Source of the DNA: a virus
DNA length: 64,000 nucleotides
Direction: 5' to 3' (one strand)
IMG/VR virus record: IMGVR_UViG_3300036819_000087
Location: 43,283-107,282 of that record
A program made the translations under genes and the position numbers. Of the stretch, positions 14,352 to 22,546 are shown in pieces; the first letter of the stretch is position 1; each line of letters begins with the position of its first letter. The notes beneath the pieces were generated by a model. The model was given only the letters and a program-made list of their open reading frames with translations. It had not been told where the DNA came from and did no database searches.

Positions 14352-15101
14352 GTGACCGAGTGGGAGAAAATCGCCAGCGACCTGCGGCGGAAGATCGAGG
14401 CGGGGGAGTTCACCGACGGGCGTCTGCCGACGGAACGGGACCTCGCCGAGGAGTACGAGGTGGCGCGGCCCACCGTTCAGCGGGCGCTGGTCAGCCTCAC
14501 CAACGACGGGCTCCTCGAACCGGGGCAGGGCCGGCGGGGCCGGCGGATCCGCCGGAACCGGCCGCTGGTATTCCATGTGCTGCGGTCAGAGTCACCGGCG
14601 GCGATCGCCGAGCACGCGGCGGCCGGGGTTGACTCGTGGACGGCCGCCGCGACCGAACAGGACCGGGCCGGCGGGCAGCAGATCTCGGTGGCGATCGAGG
14701 AGGCCAGCGCCAGCATCGCCGCCCACCTCGGCATCGGCCAGGGCGGCGAGGTCACTGTCCGGCGCCGGGTCCGCACCCTCGATGGTGAACCGCACAACCT
14801 CGCCACCACCTACTACCCGCGGTCGCTGACCGGCGGGTCGGCGATCGAGGGGCCGGGGGATATCCCGCAGGGCACCATCGCGCTCCTGGGGGAGATGGGC
14901 TGGCCCCAGACCAGATCCCGCGACGAGATCGGCACCCGGATGCCGGCCCCGGCCGAACGGGAACAGCTTGAGGTGCCGCCCGGTGTCCCGGTGCTGGTCC
15001 ACGTCCGTGTCGGGTACAGCGGGGACACCCCGGTCAAGGTGACAGTGACGATCTGGCCGGGGGACCGGGCCCGCCTGGTGTATGAGGACGGGGACGTGTG
15101 A
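14352..15101 (+). CDS. GntR/HutC-family transcriptional regulator (UTRA domain)
   Basis: 249 residues. The N-terminal winged helix (WEKIASDLRRKIEAGEF, LPTERDLAEEYEVARPTVQR) is classical GntR; the C-terminal half (VTVRRRVRTLDGEPHNLATT, then ALLGEMG, R.PAPAEREQLEVPPGVPV) is a UTRA effector domain. Regulators of this type (KorSA, KorA) hold the transfer and replication genes of actinobacterial integrative elements off until induced. It is divergent to the excisionase-like gene with a dyad between them. The GTG start has GGGAGG upstream. Confidence 0.88.
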   Translation: MTEWEKIASDLRRKIEAGEFTDGRLPTERDLAEEYEVARPTVQRALVSLTNDGLLEPGQGRRGRRIRRNRPLVFHVLRSESPAAIAEHAAAGVDSWTAAATEQDRAGGQQISVAIEEASASIAAHLGIGQGGEVTVRRRVRTLDGEPHNLATTYYPRSLTGGSAIEGPGDIPQGTIALLGEMGWPQTRSRDEIGTRMPAPAEREQLEVPPGVPVLVHVRVGYSGDTPVKVTVTIWPGDRARLVYEDGDV

Positions 15102-15664
15102 TGCCGTTCATCCACAAAGCCGAACCGGGTCACCTGGCCGAGGTCCACGACGTGCTCCACTCAGCGGCTGAGGACCTTCACCGGCGGGGCATCGATCAGT
15201 GGCCGGACGGGTCACCGAACTTCGAGCCGGCCGCGCTGGCCACCCAGATCCGGCGGGGCGAGTTCTGGATGGTCCGGGACCGGGCACTGCTGCCGGTCGC
15301 GGTGATCGCCGTGTCCTACCGCGGCGACCCCGATTTCTGGACCCCCGCCGAGCTGGCCGCCCACGCCGTGTACCTGTCGAAAGCGGCGATCCTGCCGCGT
15401 CTGCGCGGGTTGGGGCTCGGCGCGTCCCTGTTCCGGTGGGCGGTCGACCTGGGATGGCGGGAAGGCACCGACGTGGTCCGCCTCGACGCCTGGTCAGCGA
15501 ACAAGCAGCTCCACGGCTACTACCAGGCGCGGGGGTGGCGGTTCATCCGCAACGACCCTCCGGAAGGACGCCGGTCCGGGGCCCTGTTCGATCGGCCCGC
15601 GGTCCCGGACCCGGACGCGCGGCGCATGTTCCGGCGGGTGCCGCCGCCGGCGATGGCCCTCTAG
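15101..15664 (+). CDS. GNAT N-acetyltransferase
   Basis: 187 residues. The acetyl-CoA binding strand-loop-helix is LPRLRGLGLGASLFRWAV at about residue 100 (R-x-x-G-x-G/A), with RLDAWSANKQLHGYYQARGW as the C-terminal motif B region. The substrate is unknown. The ATG overlaps the GntR stop (TGATG), so regulator and enzyme are coupled; GNAT partners of this kind are found with KorSA-type regulators. Confidence 0.8.
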   Translation: MPFIHKAEPGHLAEVHDVLHSAAEDLHRRGIDQWPDGSPNFEPAALATQIRRGEFWMVRDRALLPVAVIAVSYRGDPDFWTPAELAAHAVYLSKAAILPRLRGLGLGASLFRWAVDLGWREGTDVVRLDAWSANKQLHGYYQARGWRFIRNDPPEGRRSGALFDRPAVPDPDARRMFRRVPPPAMAL

Positions 15665-15685
15665 CTGGACACGCCCACCTGGCCG

Positions 15686-15898
15686 ATGATGGCCGGTATG
15701 GGTGTCTTGCTGCTGATCGGGGCCGTGTTCGGTGTGCTAGCCGGGTGGCGGTTCAAAACCACCCACTATGCGTGGTTCGAGTGGCGGAAAACGGTCAACG
15801 CGGTGCCGATCCTGCGGAAGATCTTCTACGGGTCGGTGCGGGCTGTCGCCGGGTGGGCGGTCGCCGCCCTGATCCTGGTCATCGTCGCCGTGCACTGA
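15686..15898 (+). CDS. Small membrane protein
   Basis: 70 residues with two hydrophobic segments (MGVLLLIGAVFGVLAG and AVAGWAVAALILVIVAVH) flanking a basic, aromatic loop. No family recognised. It probably ends the GntR transcription unit. Confidence 0.5.
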   Translation: MMAGMGVLLLIGAVFGVLAGWRFKTTHYAWFEWRKTVNAVPILRKIFYGSVRAVAGWAVAALILVIVAVH

Positions 15899-15995
15899 CC
15901 CGACACGCCGGCCCGGTCCGGTCTTCTGGCGGGCCGGCGGGCTAGCCGGCCATGATGTGCGGTGACGAAAGGAGGCTGGCCCGGATAAACGAAAA

Positions 15996-16016
15996 CGCGC
16001 CCCCGATAGGGGCGCG
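15996..16016 (-). terminator. Strong minus-strand rho-independent terminator
   Basis: Perfect 8-bp stem CGCGCCCC/GGGGCGCG with a 5-base loop, followed on the minus strand by TTTTCGTTT. No minus-strand gene lies upstream, implying a non-coding minus-strand transcript from about 16150. Confidence 0.6.
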
Positions 16017-16029
16017 CTGACAACTCGAT

Positions 16030-16150
16030 ACCTCTGGACCCCAGCCCGTGTGGTTGGCGCCGCGAGCGGCTGGTGGCCCGGTTTCCCATCCGATCTGGCT
16101 TGGCCCGTCGGGGCTTTGCAATGCCTGGAAGGCGCTGCCACGATAACACG
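16030..16150 (-). ncRNA. Candidate small RNA ending at the 15996-16016 terminator
   Basis: The only transcript that the strong minus-strand terminator could end would begin in this gene-free stretch. TGTTATCG near 16150 (minus strand) could serve as an extended -10. No known RNA family was recognised; the limits are approximate. Confidence 0.25.
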
Positions 16151-16463
16151 CCCGCCGCGCCGGGGTGAAGCATGCCCCGCCGCCTATTACCCGCGCGTGT
16201 CGCGCGGGCCGCCCACCGCGCCCCGACCCATCTCTCGAGAGAGCTTTTGTCCGGTCTGGGTGCGTGGGGAGCTCGAAGGCGCGGCGCGGTGTGCCGTGAC
16301 CTCCTTGCCTCGTGCCCCCGTAGTGGTTGGTCAGTGCCCCAGTTCTGGGGTGTGCCGCGGGGACACCAGCGGCGGGAAACGGCGACGGCACACGTGCCAG
16401 CCCCCGGTGATCTTGGGGGGAGGAGGGGGGGTGTGCCAGAGCCAAGGGCCACCCCACCACCCC

Positions 16464-16498
16464 TTGCGACTGTAATAAACTTGAGCTATGTTTACTAC
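16464..16498 (+). promoter_or_regulatory. Promoter with overlapping dyad operator
   Basis: TTGCGA (16464-16469), a 17-bp spacer and TATGTT (16487-16492) form a good sigma-70-type promoter for the operon starting at 16522. The imperfect dyad GTAATAAAC (16472-16480) / GTTTACTAC (16490-16498) brackets the -10, so a bound repressor would block RNA polymerase. Confidence 0.6.
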
Positions 16499-16500
16499 AG

Positions 16501-16510
16501 CAACCGAGGA
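16501..16510 (+). promoter_or_regulatory. Start-associated sequence (CAACCGAGGA)
   Basis: Exact copy, 11 bases before the ATG at 16522 and directly downstream of the operator-overlapped promoter. Confidence 0.75.
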
Positions 16511-16521
16511 GAGGACCCCCG

Positions 16522-16854
16522 ATGATCACAGACGAGACACTCGAACGGCTCCGCGAGGACGCCACGCTGGCGCGGAACACGCCGCTGGCCACCCGCTGCG
16601 GGCAGGCCCTGCGCGGCGACACCGCCGCCCGCCAGTCCATCGAGGAGGCCCTCACCGGGACGCCCCGGCCGGCCACCCTGTTCATCACCACCACCACCGG
16701 CCAGTTCGGCACCCTCGCCGCCTACATGGCGCGGGCCGCGATCTCCACCCAGCCCAGCACCTGCGACGACGAAGTCACGGTCGCTTTCCGCGCCACCCCC
16801 GACCAGGTCGCCGACCTGACCGCGCTCGGTTTCACCGTGGAAGGCGGGGCCTGA
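16522..16854 (+). CDS. Hypothetical protein, first gene of a regulated operon
   Basis: 110 residues, soluble, with a helical N-terminus (MITDETLERLREDATLARNT) and a beta-rich C-terminus; no known domain. It is driven by the promoter at 16464-16492 and has an exact start-associated sequence. The next gene starts 2 bases after its stop. Confidence 0.6.
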   Translation: MITDETLERLREDATLARNTPLATRCGQALRGDTAARQSIEEALTGTPRPATLFITTTTGQFGTLAAYMARAAISTQPSTCDDEVTVAFRATPDQVADLTALGFTVEGGA

Positions 16855-16856
16855 CT

Positions 16857-17417
16857 ATGTACGACATCGAGATCCGCACCGTCCGCGCCGACCCGGCCAC
16901 CGCGATCAAGGGCCCCCAGGGCTGCGACCTCGCCACCATGGTCAACCTCGCCGGCGACACCGTGTACGGCGGGACCAGCGTCTATGTGACCGCCGTCTAC
17001 CCCGAAGACTGGAACGACGCCTACCTCGCCGGCGCGCCCGTGCCCTACCTGTGGGCCGGGGTCGGCCTCGTTGAGACCCCCGGTGAAGACAGCCCCAGCG
17101 GCATCCCCGCCCACGCCGCGATCTGGTGGGATGAGGTCGGCGGTGACGGTGTCCTGATCGGCGGCTACCCCGGCATCCACGAGACCATGGCCATGGCCCA
17201 GGTGCTCGGGCTCGCTGCCCGGATCGGCGACGACGCCGAGGAAACCTTCCACCATGAGGGTGGCGACGGCATCCCCTGCGGGGCGATCCCGGGCGGTCTG
17301 CTGCCGTACTACCCGGCCGAGCCGTGTGTGCGGCGGGACAGCCACCTCAGCGACCACGAAGACAAGGAAGGCCGCCACTGGGGCAACGGCCACGAGTGCG
17401 CGGCGGTGTCCCAGTGA
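16857..17417 (+). CDS. Hypothetical protein
   Basis: 186 residues, acidic, beginning MYDIEIRTVRADPATAIKGP. A histidine/aspartate-rich C-terminus (DSHLSDHEDKEGRHWGNGHE) may bind metal. No family recognised. Its stop overlaps the GTG of the next gene. Confidence 0.55.
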   Translation: MYDIEIRTVRADPATAIKGPQGCDLATMVNLAGDTVYGGTSVYVTAVYPEDWNDAYLAGAPVPYLWAGVGLVETPGEDSPSGIPAHAAIWWDEVGGDGVLIGGYPGIHETMAMAQVLGLAARIGDDAEETFHHEGGDGIPCGAIPGGLLPYYPAEPCVRRDSHLSDHEDKEGRHWGNGHECAAVSQ

Positions 17418-18055
17418 CCCGGCGGGTGGTGTCGGTCAGCCTGCCCGAGGACGTGGCGGTCCGCCTGGAAGCCGCGCTGGCCCGCCGCAAGGCCGACGGG
17501 CGGGAAACCGAGCGGAGCGCGTTCGTGGTCGAGGGGCTCCGTGGGCACCTCGACCGGGATGAGCGCGGCGACCGGGCGACCAGGTCGGCCGTTGAGGTTG
17601 TGGCCGGTGCGGACCTGATCGTCCCAGCCGGGGCCGACACGCTCCGCCGTCACGCCTACCGCATCATCGTCCGGGAGGTCGTACAGCGATCCGAGGCCGG
17701 GCACGTGCATGTGTTCGGACGCAGGTACCGGCTCGACGGTTCCCCGTCCCGGCGGGACCGGTCACCGAACCTGTACGCCATCCTTGACCCAACCCGTCTC
17801 CTGCCCGCCCCCCACCGAGACCGAGGCAACGTCATGACCGCCAGCATCGGGCCGTTCCCGCTCGACCTGGACGACGACGGCCGCTACGACCCCCGCCGCC
17901 CGTTCCGGGCGCTCAGCGCCGACCAGACCAGTACCGGTTGGGGGACCGCTCGCGCCGCCGCTCGCGCCCTCGGGAAGGATGGCGGCGCGGTGTACGTGTG
18001 GCGGCCCGTCGAAGGCCGATGGAACCGGTACGAGACGGTACCCGCCGATGACTGA
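17414..18055 (+). CDS. Ribbon-helix-helix-like protein, possibly with an internal second start
   Basis: 213 residues. Residues about 3-45 (RRVVSVSLPEDVAVRLEAAL, then ERSAFVVEGLRGHL) look like a CopG/RHH DNA-binding fold. The rest is unassigned. From an internal ATG at 17834 the last 73 residues (MTASIGPFPLDLDDDGRYDP and on) look like a separate small domain or gene. GTG start overlapping the previous stop. Confidence 0.5.
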   Translation: MTRRVVSVSLPEDVAVRLEAALARRKADGRETERSAFVVEGLRGHLDRDERGDRATRSAVEVVAGADLIVPAGADTLRRHAYRIIVREVVQRSEAGHVHVFGRRYRLDGSPSRRDRSPNLYAILDPTRLLPAPHRDRGNVMTASIGPFPLDLDDDGRYDPRRPFRALSADQTSTGWGTARAAARALGKDGGAVYVWRPVEGRWNRYETVPADD

Positions 18056-18500
18056 AGCCCTGGTGCGTCCCCGGAGGCGGCCCTGCCGGACCTGCCCCTA
18101 CCGGCGGGACGTGCCGCCGGGGATCTGGTCAGCCGAGGAATACGCGAAGCTGCCCCGCCACGACGGGGACGTGCCTGACCAGGCGATGGCCGGCGCGGAT
18201 GGCCTGTTCTTCTGCCACACCGGGGACGGGTTCCTGTGCGCCGGGTGGGTCGGCTGCCACGACATGATCAGCCAGTTCGCGGTCCGCATCCATGCCCGGT
18301 TCCTCGACCTGCCCGCCATCTACGACTACGTGTCCCCGGTGCCCCTGTTCAAGTCGGGGGCTGAGGCGGCGCTCCACGGCATCTCGAAGATCACCGACCC
18401 GGCGGCGGTGCGGGCCGCGCAGCGGTACGTGCTGCGGTTCGCGGCCCGCCGCGTCGCTCTCAAGGAAGACAACCGGAACAACCGAGGAGACCAGCAGTGA
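18048..18500 (+). CDS. DUF6283-family protein
   Basis: 150 residues. RPCRTCPYRRDVPPGIWSAE, YAKLPRHDGD, LFFCH and FLCAGW match the DUF6283 family of actinobacteria and their phages, with four conserved cysteines likely binding a metal. The biochemical role is unknown. The ATG overlaps the upstream stop. Confidence 0.7.
   Translation: MTEALVRPRRRPCRTCPYRRDVPPGIWSAEEYAKLPRHDGDVPDQAMAGADGLFFCHTGDGFLCAGWVGCHDMISQFAVRIHARFLDLPAIYDYVSPVPLFKSGAEAALHGISKITDPAAVRAAQRYVLRFAARRVALKEDNRNNRGDQQ
18479..18488 (+). promoter_or_regulatory. Start-associated sequence (CAACCGAGGA)
   Basis: Exact copy (GGAACAACCGAGGAGACC) inside the 3' end of the DUF6283 gene, 8 bases before the GTG at 18497. Here it encodes N-R-G-D, so the site is kept within coding sequence. 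Confidence 0.75.
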
Positions 18501-18895
18501 AGTACGCCATCGAGCGGTGGCGGTCGCCACGTCGCCGCACCGACAAGCCCCTGTCCCACACCGAAGCGGTCGACGTGCTCCGCAAGGGCAGCGACATCCA
18601 GGTCCTCGCCGTGTACGGGCAGGGGGAGGAGAAGCCAGCCGGGCGGCCGATCCCCGGCCTGGAAGCCGCCGTCGGCCACGCCCCCGCCGAAGGCCGGATC
18701 GACCCGCGCCTGTACCCGGTGATGGTCCAGTTCCCCGCCGGTGTGCAGTACGGGACCGGGCTGAACCACACCGCCCGCGAGGCCATGGCCCAGGCCGATG
18801 TGCTCCGCAAGGCGGCCCGGGCCGCCCTGGACGCCTACCCCGACGAGAACGAGGTGATCGCCGGCGAGATGGACGAGGCCAGCGACGGCGCCTGA
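18497..18895 (+). CDS. Hypothetical protein
   Basis: 132 residues, soluble, beginning MKYAIERWRSPRRRTDKPLS; no known domain. The GTG start overlaps the DUF6283 stop and has an exact start-associated sequence upstream. It is the last gene before a strong terminator. Confidence 0.6.
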   Translation: MKYAIERWRSPRRRTDKPLSHTEAVDVLRKGSDIQVLAVYGQGEEKPAGRPIPGLEAAVGHAPAEGRIDPRLYPVMVQFPAGVQYGTGLNHTAREAMAQADVLRKAARAALDAYPDENEVIAGEMDEASDGA

Positions 18896-18920
18896 CCTCT
18901 CCCCGGGGGGTGGTTTCGCG

Positions 18921-18954
18921 GCCCCGGCCAGCCCTGTACAGGGCTGGCCGGGGC
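18921..18954 (+). terminator. 34-bp perfect palindrome, terminator
   Basis: GCCCCGGCCAGCCCTGT followed by its exact complement, then TGTTTCGTT. It ends the 16522-18895 operon. Its CCCCGGCCA core recurs in the hairpins at 39093-39131 and 40637-40674. Confidence 0.75.
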
Positions 18955-19066
18955 TGTTTCGTTACCTGTCTTGCGGCCAGATGCACCCCGAACGGGGGGA
19001 CAGCGCAAGGTCCCCGCCCTATGCTGTGCTTTGCCTTGGTTCACAGCAATGGGGGGGACCTGTCCC

Positions 19067-20128
19067 ATGAATGCTACCGAGCCCAGTCCCGGTATGCGTA
19101 CGAACGGCCACGGTGATCCGCGCCGGGCCCGGTGGCTGGCGTTCCGCGCTGACCATCCCGGCTGGCAGATCAGCCGGCACCCGGCCCGCGGCGGCTGGTC
19201 TTATACGGCGGTCGCCCGCCACCACGGCATGCAGCCGCCGGTGGCCCGGGCCCGCACGCTCGGCCAGCTCGGCGGGATGCTCGAACCGGACGGCATGATG
19301 CCGCTCGACGCTTCGGTGCCGAACGCGGCCCGCATCTACGACTACTGGCTCGGCGGGAAAGACAACTTCGCCGCCGACCGGGAAGTCGCCCGGCAGGTCC
19401 TGACCGCCCAGCCGGACGTGGCCCGCCTGGCCCGCGCGAACCGGGCGTTCACCACCCGCGCTGTCGAATGGGCGTGCCGGGGCGGTGTCGGCCAGGTCCT
19501 CGACCTCGGCGCCGGGATGCCCACCGAAGCCCGCCACCTCGACGGCCGGCCCTCCCACGAATGGGAACCCACCCACGTCGCCGCCCAGTCCGGGTGGCCG
19601 GGGGCCCGCTGCCTGTACATCGACTATGACCCGGTCGTGGTCCGCCACATCTGGGCGATGTACCCCAACCCGGGTGACGGGCCGGTCCTGGTCGACGCGG
19701 CCGGGGGGGACCTGCGCGACCCGGACGTGATCTGGTCGCTGGGCGCGGTCCGCACCATGCTCGACCTGGACCGGCCGCTGGTCCTGGTCCTGACCGCCGT
19801 CCTGCATTTCATGCCCCCCGACGTGGCCCGTGAGATCGTCGCCGCCTACGTTGACCAGCTCGCGGCCGGCTCTTACGTGGTCCTGTCCTCGTGCTGCGAC
19901 GCCGCCGGGGGGGATGCGGTCACTGAGGCGTACAACACGAGCGACGCCCCCACCCTCCACAATTTCACCCGCGGCCAGATCGGTGATCTGCTGGACGGGC
20001 TCGTACCTGTAGTGCCGGGACTGGTCGCGGTTGACCGGTGGCTGCCGGGCTGGGACGAGCCGCGTCTGGCCACCGGTGGGCAGGCGGGTGTTCTCGCCGC
20101 GGTCGGCTGGAAAAAGCCACCGCCGTAG
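19067..20128 (+). CDS. DUF574-type S-adenosyl methyltransferase
   Basis: 353 residues. An N-terminal extension of about 80 residues precedes the family core: PNAARIYDYWLGGKDNFAAD, VGQVLDLGAGMPT (SAM-binding motif I), YIDYDPVVVRH and LDLDRPLVLVLTAVLHFMP. This family (PF04672) is very abundant in Streptosporangiales and related actinobacteria; substrates are unknown. The ATG at 19067 follows a G-rich stretch. As a stand-alone gene between two strong hairpins it may be cargo. Confidence 0.85.
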   Translation: MNATEPSPGMRTNGHGDPRRARWLAFRADHPGWQISRHPARGGWSYTAVARHHGMQPPVARARTLGQLGGMLEPDGMMPLDASVPNAARIYDYWLGGKDNFAADREVARQVLTAQPDVARLARANRAFTTRAVEWACRGGVGQVLDLGAGMPTEARHLDGRPSHEWEPTHVAAQSGWPGARCLYIDYDPVVVRHIWAMYPNPGDGPVLVDAAGGDLRDPDVIWSLGAVRTMLDLDRPLVLVLTAVLHFMPPDVAREIVAAYVDQLAAGSYVVLSSCCDAAGGDAVTEAYNTSDAPTLHNFTRGQIGDLLDGLVPVVPGLVAVDRWLPGWDEPRLATGGQAGVLAAVGWKKPPP

Positions 20129-20133
20129 AGGCG

Positions 20134-20180
20134 CCCACGCGCGGGCTCTGCCGCCGGGAGCGTGCTGACCCGCGCGTGGG
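20134..20180 (+). terminator. Long-armed hairpin after the methyltransferase gene
   Basis: Perfect 12-bp arms CCCACGCGCGGG (20134-20145) and CCCGCGCGTGGG (20169-20180) with a 23-base loop, right after the stop codon; no T-run. Confidence 0.5.
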
Positions 20181-20412
20181 TCTCGGGCCTGGCCAGCCAG
20201 CGGAACGGCATTCCGCCGACTCCACCCACCCACGGGAGCCTCTGACACAGGCCCGCGGGCTGGCCGGGCCCCACGGGTGAACCGCTTGTGCCCGGACAGG
20301 GCGCCGCGTATCGTCCGGGTTACGAGGCATCGACGGTGACCCCTTTACCCCAAGGGGGGGTTGTCCGCACGCCGCGCCGCTGAGGAAACGCGGGCCTCAC
20401 ACCTCAGCCGAG
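20181..20412. other. Intergenic region without a gene
   Basis: No frame shows coding bias. A short CCCCAAGGGG hairpin lies near 20350. Together with the hairpins on each side it insulates the methyltransferase gene from the next cluster. Confidence 0.4.
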
Positions 20413-20445
20413 AAGGCCGCCAGTTACCCCCGTACTGGCGGCCTT
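20413..20445. terminator. Bidirectional hairpin
   Basis: Perfect 12-bp arms AAGGCCGCCAGT (20413-20424) and ACTGGCGGCCTT (20434-20445) with a 9-base loop. Confidence 0.5.
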
Positions 20446-20484
20446 CCGCCGTCGTTGTCACCCCCCGCCAGTACCGTCCGGGCC

Positions 20485-20661
20485 ATGGATGCTCCCGCGC
20501 CGGTTCCCGTGGCCGACCTGGCCGACTTGGACACTGATGTCCTGTGCGGTGAGTGCGGGGCGCTGAAACGGTGGCGGCTCCGCGCCGTGCTGACCGGCTG
20601 CCCTGAATGCGACGTGGTGGTCGCGCGTCTACTGGCCGCCGCTGCCCGCCTGGTCCGGTGA
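20485..20661 (+). CDS. 58-residue zinc-ribbon protein
   Basis: MDAPAPVPVADLADLDTDVL then CGECGALKRWRLRAVLTGCP, ECDVVV: two CxxC pairs 15 residues apart, a classic small zinc ribbon, followed by a helical tail. The 3' end overlaps the end of the convergent gene at 20629-21465 by 33 bases. No clear Shine-Dalgarno. Confidence 0.5.
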   Translation: MDAPAPVPVADLADLDTDVLCGECGALKRWRLRAVLTGCPECDVVVARLLAAAARLVR

Positions 20662-21465
20662 CGGGACCGGGGTGGGCTGGCCGTCCTGGCCACGGCCGCC
20701 ACGGTGATGGCGGCCGTGCGGCTGGCCGAGGATGCCTCCGGCCCGGCCCCCGCCGTGGCGGCGGGTCCGGGACGGTGACGGCACCACGGCCGGGGTGGTG
20801 ACCGAGACCGGCGGGGGCGGGGTGACCACCACCGGCGGCGGCGGGGCCGAGCTGGCTGGAGCCGCAGGGGTGACGACGGTGGCCGGCGGCGGCGCGGCGA
20901 CCTGAACCGGCACCGGCACCGGCACCGGTACGGGTACGGGCGGGACGGGGGTGGCCACGGCCGCGTTCACCCCCGCCGCCGAGGCCCGCCCCGTGCCTCT
21001 GGATGGGGCGGGGATCCGGGTCGCGGGGACGGGCGGGTCCAGCCAGCCGCCCACCTGCCCAGCCGAGGGCATCGCGGCGACCACTGGCCGGGAGATCACG
21101 TCCGGGGTGAGTGCGTACACGCCGCCGACCGTGGTCGCGACGGTGATACTGGCGGCGGCCACGGTCGCGCCAGTGTGCCGGGCGACCAGGCCACTGACCG
21201 CGAACGGGGCGGCGGCCAGGCCCGCCAGCGCGGACGGTACCGGGAACAGGTGCCGGTGGCCGGGCCGGCGATGCTGCCCGCCACGCTGCGGCGGGCCGGA
21301 GGCCTCGTCGTCGTCGAGGCCGTGGTGGGCTTCGCATTCCGCCCAGCCACGGTTGAACGCGGCCTGCAACTGGCCCGCGATGTCTTTCGCCGCCGCGCGT
21401 GCGCCAGCAAGGTCGGCCTGGAGCTGCCGCACCGTCGCGGCATTCTCGTCGGCGCCTGGTCCCAT
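20629..21465 (-). CDS. Proline-rich membrane protein
   Basis: 278 residues. A helical N-terminus (about 8-50), membrane segments at about 78-98 (ALAGLAAAPFAVSGLVA) and 104-122, then an exported or cytoplasmic region dominated by Pro-Val repeats (PVPPVPVPVPVPVPVQ) and Ser/Thr/Pro, and a His/Arg/Gly-rich tail. The layout suggests a wall-spanning spacer. GGGGGG precedes the ATG. No family recognised. Confidence 0.55.
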   Translation of the reverse strand: MGPGADENAATVRQLQADLAGARAAAKDIAGQLQAAFNRGWAECEAHHGLDDDEASGPPQRGGQHRRPGHRHLFPVPSALAGLAAAPFAVSGLVARHTGATVAAASITVATTVGGVYALTPDVISRPVVAAMPSAGQVGGWLDPPVPATRIPAPSRGTGRASAAGVNAAVATPVPPVPVPVPVPVPVQVAAPPPATVVTPAAPASSAPPPPVVVTPPPPVSVTTPAVVPSPSRTRRHGGGRAGGILGQPHGRHHRGGRGQDGQPTPVPSPDQAGSGGQ

Positions 21466-21566
21466 TCGGTCCCCCCAGGCAGGAAGGTGTCATCCACGTA
21501 AGCCCCCCGGCTTAGAGCAGAGCGTACACAGCTACCCGCGTGGCCGGCGGGGCGGGGGAGGTAACA

Positions 21567-21582
21567 GTAAAAGATCGTTTAC
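21567..21582. promoter_or_regulatory. Near-palindrome overlapping the stop of the XRE gene
   Basis: GTAAAAGATCGTTTAC, one mismatch pair from a perfect 16-bp palindrome, between two minus-strand genes. It resembles in style the AT-rich dyad near 16472, but the match is short. Confidence 0.3.
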
Positions 21583-22391
21583 GCGGATCGGAGGAGGCCA
21601 GGCCCGGGGGTCAGGGCTGGTGGGGCGCTCGCGGCGGCGTCCCGCATCCGCCACCAGGCCAGCCAGCCGACGAGTTCCTCATCGGGCATGCCGCCCTGCT
21701 TGTACAGCCACCAGCGGCGTTCCTCCTCGTTGTCCCGGAACCGGGGGAGGTCACCGTGCTGGGTCATTTCGTCGCGGACCAGTGCCTCGAACAGGGCGAG
21801 GGACTGGACACCGTTCATCGCGACCACGGTCATCGGCCCGGCCGCGTCGCTGTCACCGGGCCGGGCCGGGGCGGGCGGGAACACCAAGGTAGTGATGTCG
21901 CCGTTGATGAACCGGCGGGCGGTGCCGGGGGCGAGCCCGTACGCCGAGTCGATGGCCAGGCCCTCCGCGGCGGGCAGCGCCCGGGTCTGCCGGTCCGGGT
22001 CGGCGATGACTTCCCGTTTGCCTTGCTCGGCCTCGGTGATCAGGGCCGGGTCGAGGGCGAACGTCGCGCACCACACGTCCCGTTCCCCGTAGCCGAGGTC
22101 GTTGCGGTGACACACCAGATCGGTGCCGAACCGTTTCGCGGTGACCAGGTACGGGTGCCCGCCGGCGGCCACCCGGTCCGCTGAGCCGGGAACCCAGCCC
22201 AGGCCCGCTTCGAGTTGGCCGAGCGTTCCCGATGTGGGGGCAACCCGGTGCCCGTTCTGGAGTGCGCGGAGCGTCGCCGACGTGAGGCCGGTCAGTTCCG
22301 CGAGGTCCTCTTGCCGCAGCCCGAGAGCGCGGCGGTGCGTTCCGACGACACGCCCGAGAAGGCGGTAGTCGCGTGCCCCGTGTCTGTTCAT
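21579..22391 (-). CDS. XRE-family transcriptional regulator with large C-terminal domain
   Basis: 270 residues. Residues about 8-65 form the XRE helix-turn-helix (RLLGRVVGTHRRALGLRQED, LAELTGLTSATLRALQNG). The remaining 200 residues are unassigned (VTAKRFGTDLVCHRNDLGYG, FINGDITTLVF) and could sense a ligand or another protein. It is divergent from the small HTH-like gene at 22547, suggesting a regulatory pair. Confidence 0.75.
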   Translation of the reverse strand: MNRHGARDYRLLGRVVGTHRRALGLRQEDLAELTGLTSATLRALQNGHRVAPTSGTLGQLEAGLGWVPGSADRVAAGGHPYLVTAKRFGTDLVCHRNDLGYGERDVWCATFALDPALITEAEQGKREVIADPDRQTRALPAAEGLAIDSAYGLAPGTARRFINGDITTLVFPPAPARPGDSDAAGPMTVVAMNGVQSLALFEALVRDEMTQHGDLPRFRDNEEERRWWLYKQGGMPDEELVGWLAWWRMRDAAASAPPALTPGPGLLRSA

Positions 22392-22509
22392 CCGTCCCAT
22401 CCGTCCAGGTCACCGGCACCCGTCCGGGTGCCTTCCGACCCCCCTCGGATACGCCCACGGTAAGTTTCCGCAGGTCATAACGTCAAGAGCGAAACCTTTG
22501 CGGCGAGGC

Positions 22510-22539
22510 TTGCGGTTGAACACGCCCCGACGCTAACCT
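22510..22539 (+). promoter_or_regulatory. Promoter for a leaderless transcript
   Basis: TTGCGG (22510-22515), 18-bp spacer, TAACCT (22534-22539); the ATG at 22547 lies where transcription should begin, so the mRNA would be leaderless. Confidence 0.5.
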
Positions 22540-22546
22540 TGCCGTC

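Larger units (their letters stand above)
15899..16460. other. About 560 bp without a credible gene, rich in hairpins
   Basis: Frames here lack the third-position G/C bias of neighbouring genes. Perfect inverted repeats include 15996-16016 (with a T-run on the minus strand), 16190-16208 (CCCGCGCG/CGCGCGGG, 3-nt loop), a TCTCTCGAGAGA palindrome near 16231, CCCCAG/CTGGGG at 16337-16350 and GGTGT/ACACC at 16349-16366. It may hold a minus-strand small RNA, an origin of transfer or a regulatory hub. Confidence 0.5.

Noticed and set aside
15942-16712. 256-codon minus-strand open frame over the hairpin region
   Set aside because: Poor third-position bias and crosses a strong terminator and a plus-strand promoter.
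20941-21000. Pro-Val repeat DNA as a regulatory repeat
   Set aside because: It encodes the PVPVPV tract of the 20629-21465 protein in a well-biased frame, so coding explains it.
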